From the NCBI GenBank assembly GCA_900546565.1, contig URDC01000007.1, positions 1 through 53,399 of the forward strand: a stretch of 53,399 nt of DNA. The letters are read 5' to 3'. This DNA comes from an uncultured Opitutales bacterium (GTDB lineage Bacteria; Verrucomicrobiota; Verrucomicrobiia; Opitutales; Intestinicryptomonadaceae). A program made the position numbers and the translations under genes. Positions 52,953 through 53,399 of the stretch are shown here, in pieces. Within the stretch, counting starts at the first letter, position 1; each line of letters starts with the position of its first letter. The notes below the pieces were generated by a model, which worked only from the letters and a program-made list of their open reading frames with translations, made no database searches and had not been told where the DNA came from.

Positions 52953-53270
52953 ATGAGAACACTTGCACATATAGGAATCCCCCAAAATAAAATCCCCGCG
53001 AAGGCGACTTATCTTAAAGACGCCAAGCTCTATATCACCGCGCCCGAAGACTCGAAAAACAACATCGAGTTCCTCTACTTCGAGCCCGACTGCCAGATGC
53101 CCGAGCTTATCAAAAATTCGACGCACATCGCCTATTTTGTCGACGACATCGACGCCGAGCTCAAAGACGCGGAGGTTTTAGTCGAACCGTTTATGCCCCT
53201 GCCGAACGTCAAGGCTGCGTTCATAAAAGAGGACGGGGATGTCCCCGTCGAACTAATGCAACTTATGTAA
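52953..53270 (+). CDS. Small VOC/glyoxalase-fold-like protein
   Basis: A 105-residue protein beginning RTLAHIGIPQNK, with STHIAYFVDDIDAEL in the middle and a C-terminal strand GDVPVELMQLM. This is the beta-alpha-beta-beta-beta pattern of a vicinal-oxygen-chelate domain, with His6, an internal His and a late Glu as possible metal ligands. Substrate and role are unknown. It is divergent from devB and followed by a family-2 repeat. Confidence 0.7.
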   Translation: MRTLAHIGIPQNKIPAKATYLKDAKLYITAPEDSKNNIEFLYFEPDCQMPELIKNSTHIAYFVDDIDAELKDAEVLVEPFMPLPNVKAAFIKEDGDVPVELMQLM

Positions 53271-53275
53271 AACGG

Positions 53276-53399
53276 GCGAGGGCGTGCGCCTTCGTTGCGA
53301 ATATTTTATTTATAATACTGAAAGAAGTTTCATACGAAACTTCTTTTTTTGTATTTAGATTCGCAACGGAGGCGCACTCACGGCTAAAAGACGGTTTTA
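53276..53399. repeat. Family-2 repeat with internal terminator, at the window edge
   Basis: Left arm GCGTGCGCCTTCGTTGCGAAT (up to 53302) and right arm ATTCGCAACGGAGGCGCAC (from 53359) are inverted with one mismatch. A terminator hairpin AAAGAAGTTTC-ATAC-GAAACTTCTTT with a T-run (53321-53350) lies inside. The last 31 bases are the exact inverse of 28684-28714. The repeat continues past the window. Confidence 0.8.
53321..53350 (+). terminator. Intrinsic terminator of the VOC-like gene, inside the repeat
   Basis: An 11-bp stem (AAAGAAGTTTC) with a four-base loop ATAC followed by seven Ts. It is about 50 bases after the VOC-like stop. Confidence 0.85.

Noticed and set aside
52785..53126. N-terminal extension of the DevB-like protein to 53126
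   Set aside because: It lacks signal-peptide logic, overlaps the VOC-like gene on the other strand, and a signal peptide starts precisely at ATG 52784.

Overview
The window looks like a chromosomal segment of a member of the Verrucomicrobiota/PVC lineage, probably host-associated. This is inferred from gene content, because there is no rRNA in the window. The pointers are secreted DUF1080, GH97, CE15 and DUF5696-type proteins, a Tat-exported Gfo/Idh/MocA oxidoreductase, and an arginine-agmatine acid-resistance cluster whose three parts match the chlamydial AaxA/AaxB/AaxC set. Base composition is moderately GC-rich, except for the AT-richer first 4.4 kb.

Left end (1-4.4 kb): the end of an integrative element. 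A tyrosine integrase points at a tRNA-Val(GAC) gene. Behind it, on the minus strand, is a compact three-gene operon: a P-loop NTPase, a flotillin/SPFH protein, and an acidic coiled-coil membrane protein with a zinc ribbon. The last gene needs a -1 frameshift at an A7 run to be read in full. Palindromes with TCGTATT/AATACGA arms lie between the divergent integrase and P-loop genes.

4.6-17 kb: an acyl-ACP thioesterase, dinB, tRNA-Leu(GAG), a cluster of hairpin repeats and a secreted DUF5696-like protein. Then comes a five-gene operon preceded by a sigma-54 promoter and upstream palindromes: TRAP transporter dctP-dctQ-dctM followed directly by eutB-eutC (ethanolamine ammonia-lyase). No EutH/Eat permease, EutA reactivase or microcompartment gene is present, so the TRAP system is the apparent ethanolamine (or related amine) importer. 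A DUF1080 protein, tRNA-Asn(GTT) and an outer-membrane barrel follow.

17-34 kb: a CE15-like esterase; an aaxB-aaxC-aaxA-cupin cluster; an SGNH hydrolase; a tight serA-plsY-hom operon; a NYN-domain protein; and a Gfo/Idh/MocA - HEAT-like - GH97 series behind a CG-centred palindromic operator. The NYN/GH97 gap holds two families of structured dispersed repeats.

34-53.4 kb: lgt, divergent from an overlapping operon (class III aminotransferase, yggS, aroE, prepilin peptidase, xerC-like). Then a TetR-controlled RND efflux operon (tetR-MFP-RND-NodT) divergent from an MFS transporter, a flavodoxin-fold reductase, more hairpin repeats, a devB-devC-argH operon without its ATPase, and a VOC-like protein. 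The window ends inside a copy of the second repeat family.

Two repeat families stand out. Family 1 is a hairpin of about 65 bp with conserved flanks and covarying stems, about nine units in three clusters. Family 2 is an inverted-repeat shell that carries a different intrinsic terminator hairpin in each copy. Many long antisense reading frames across the window are by-products of the codon usage and are not annotated.
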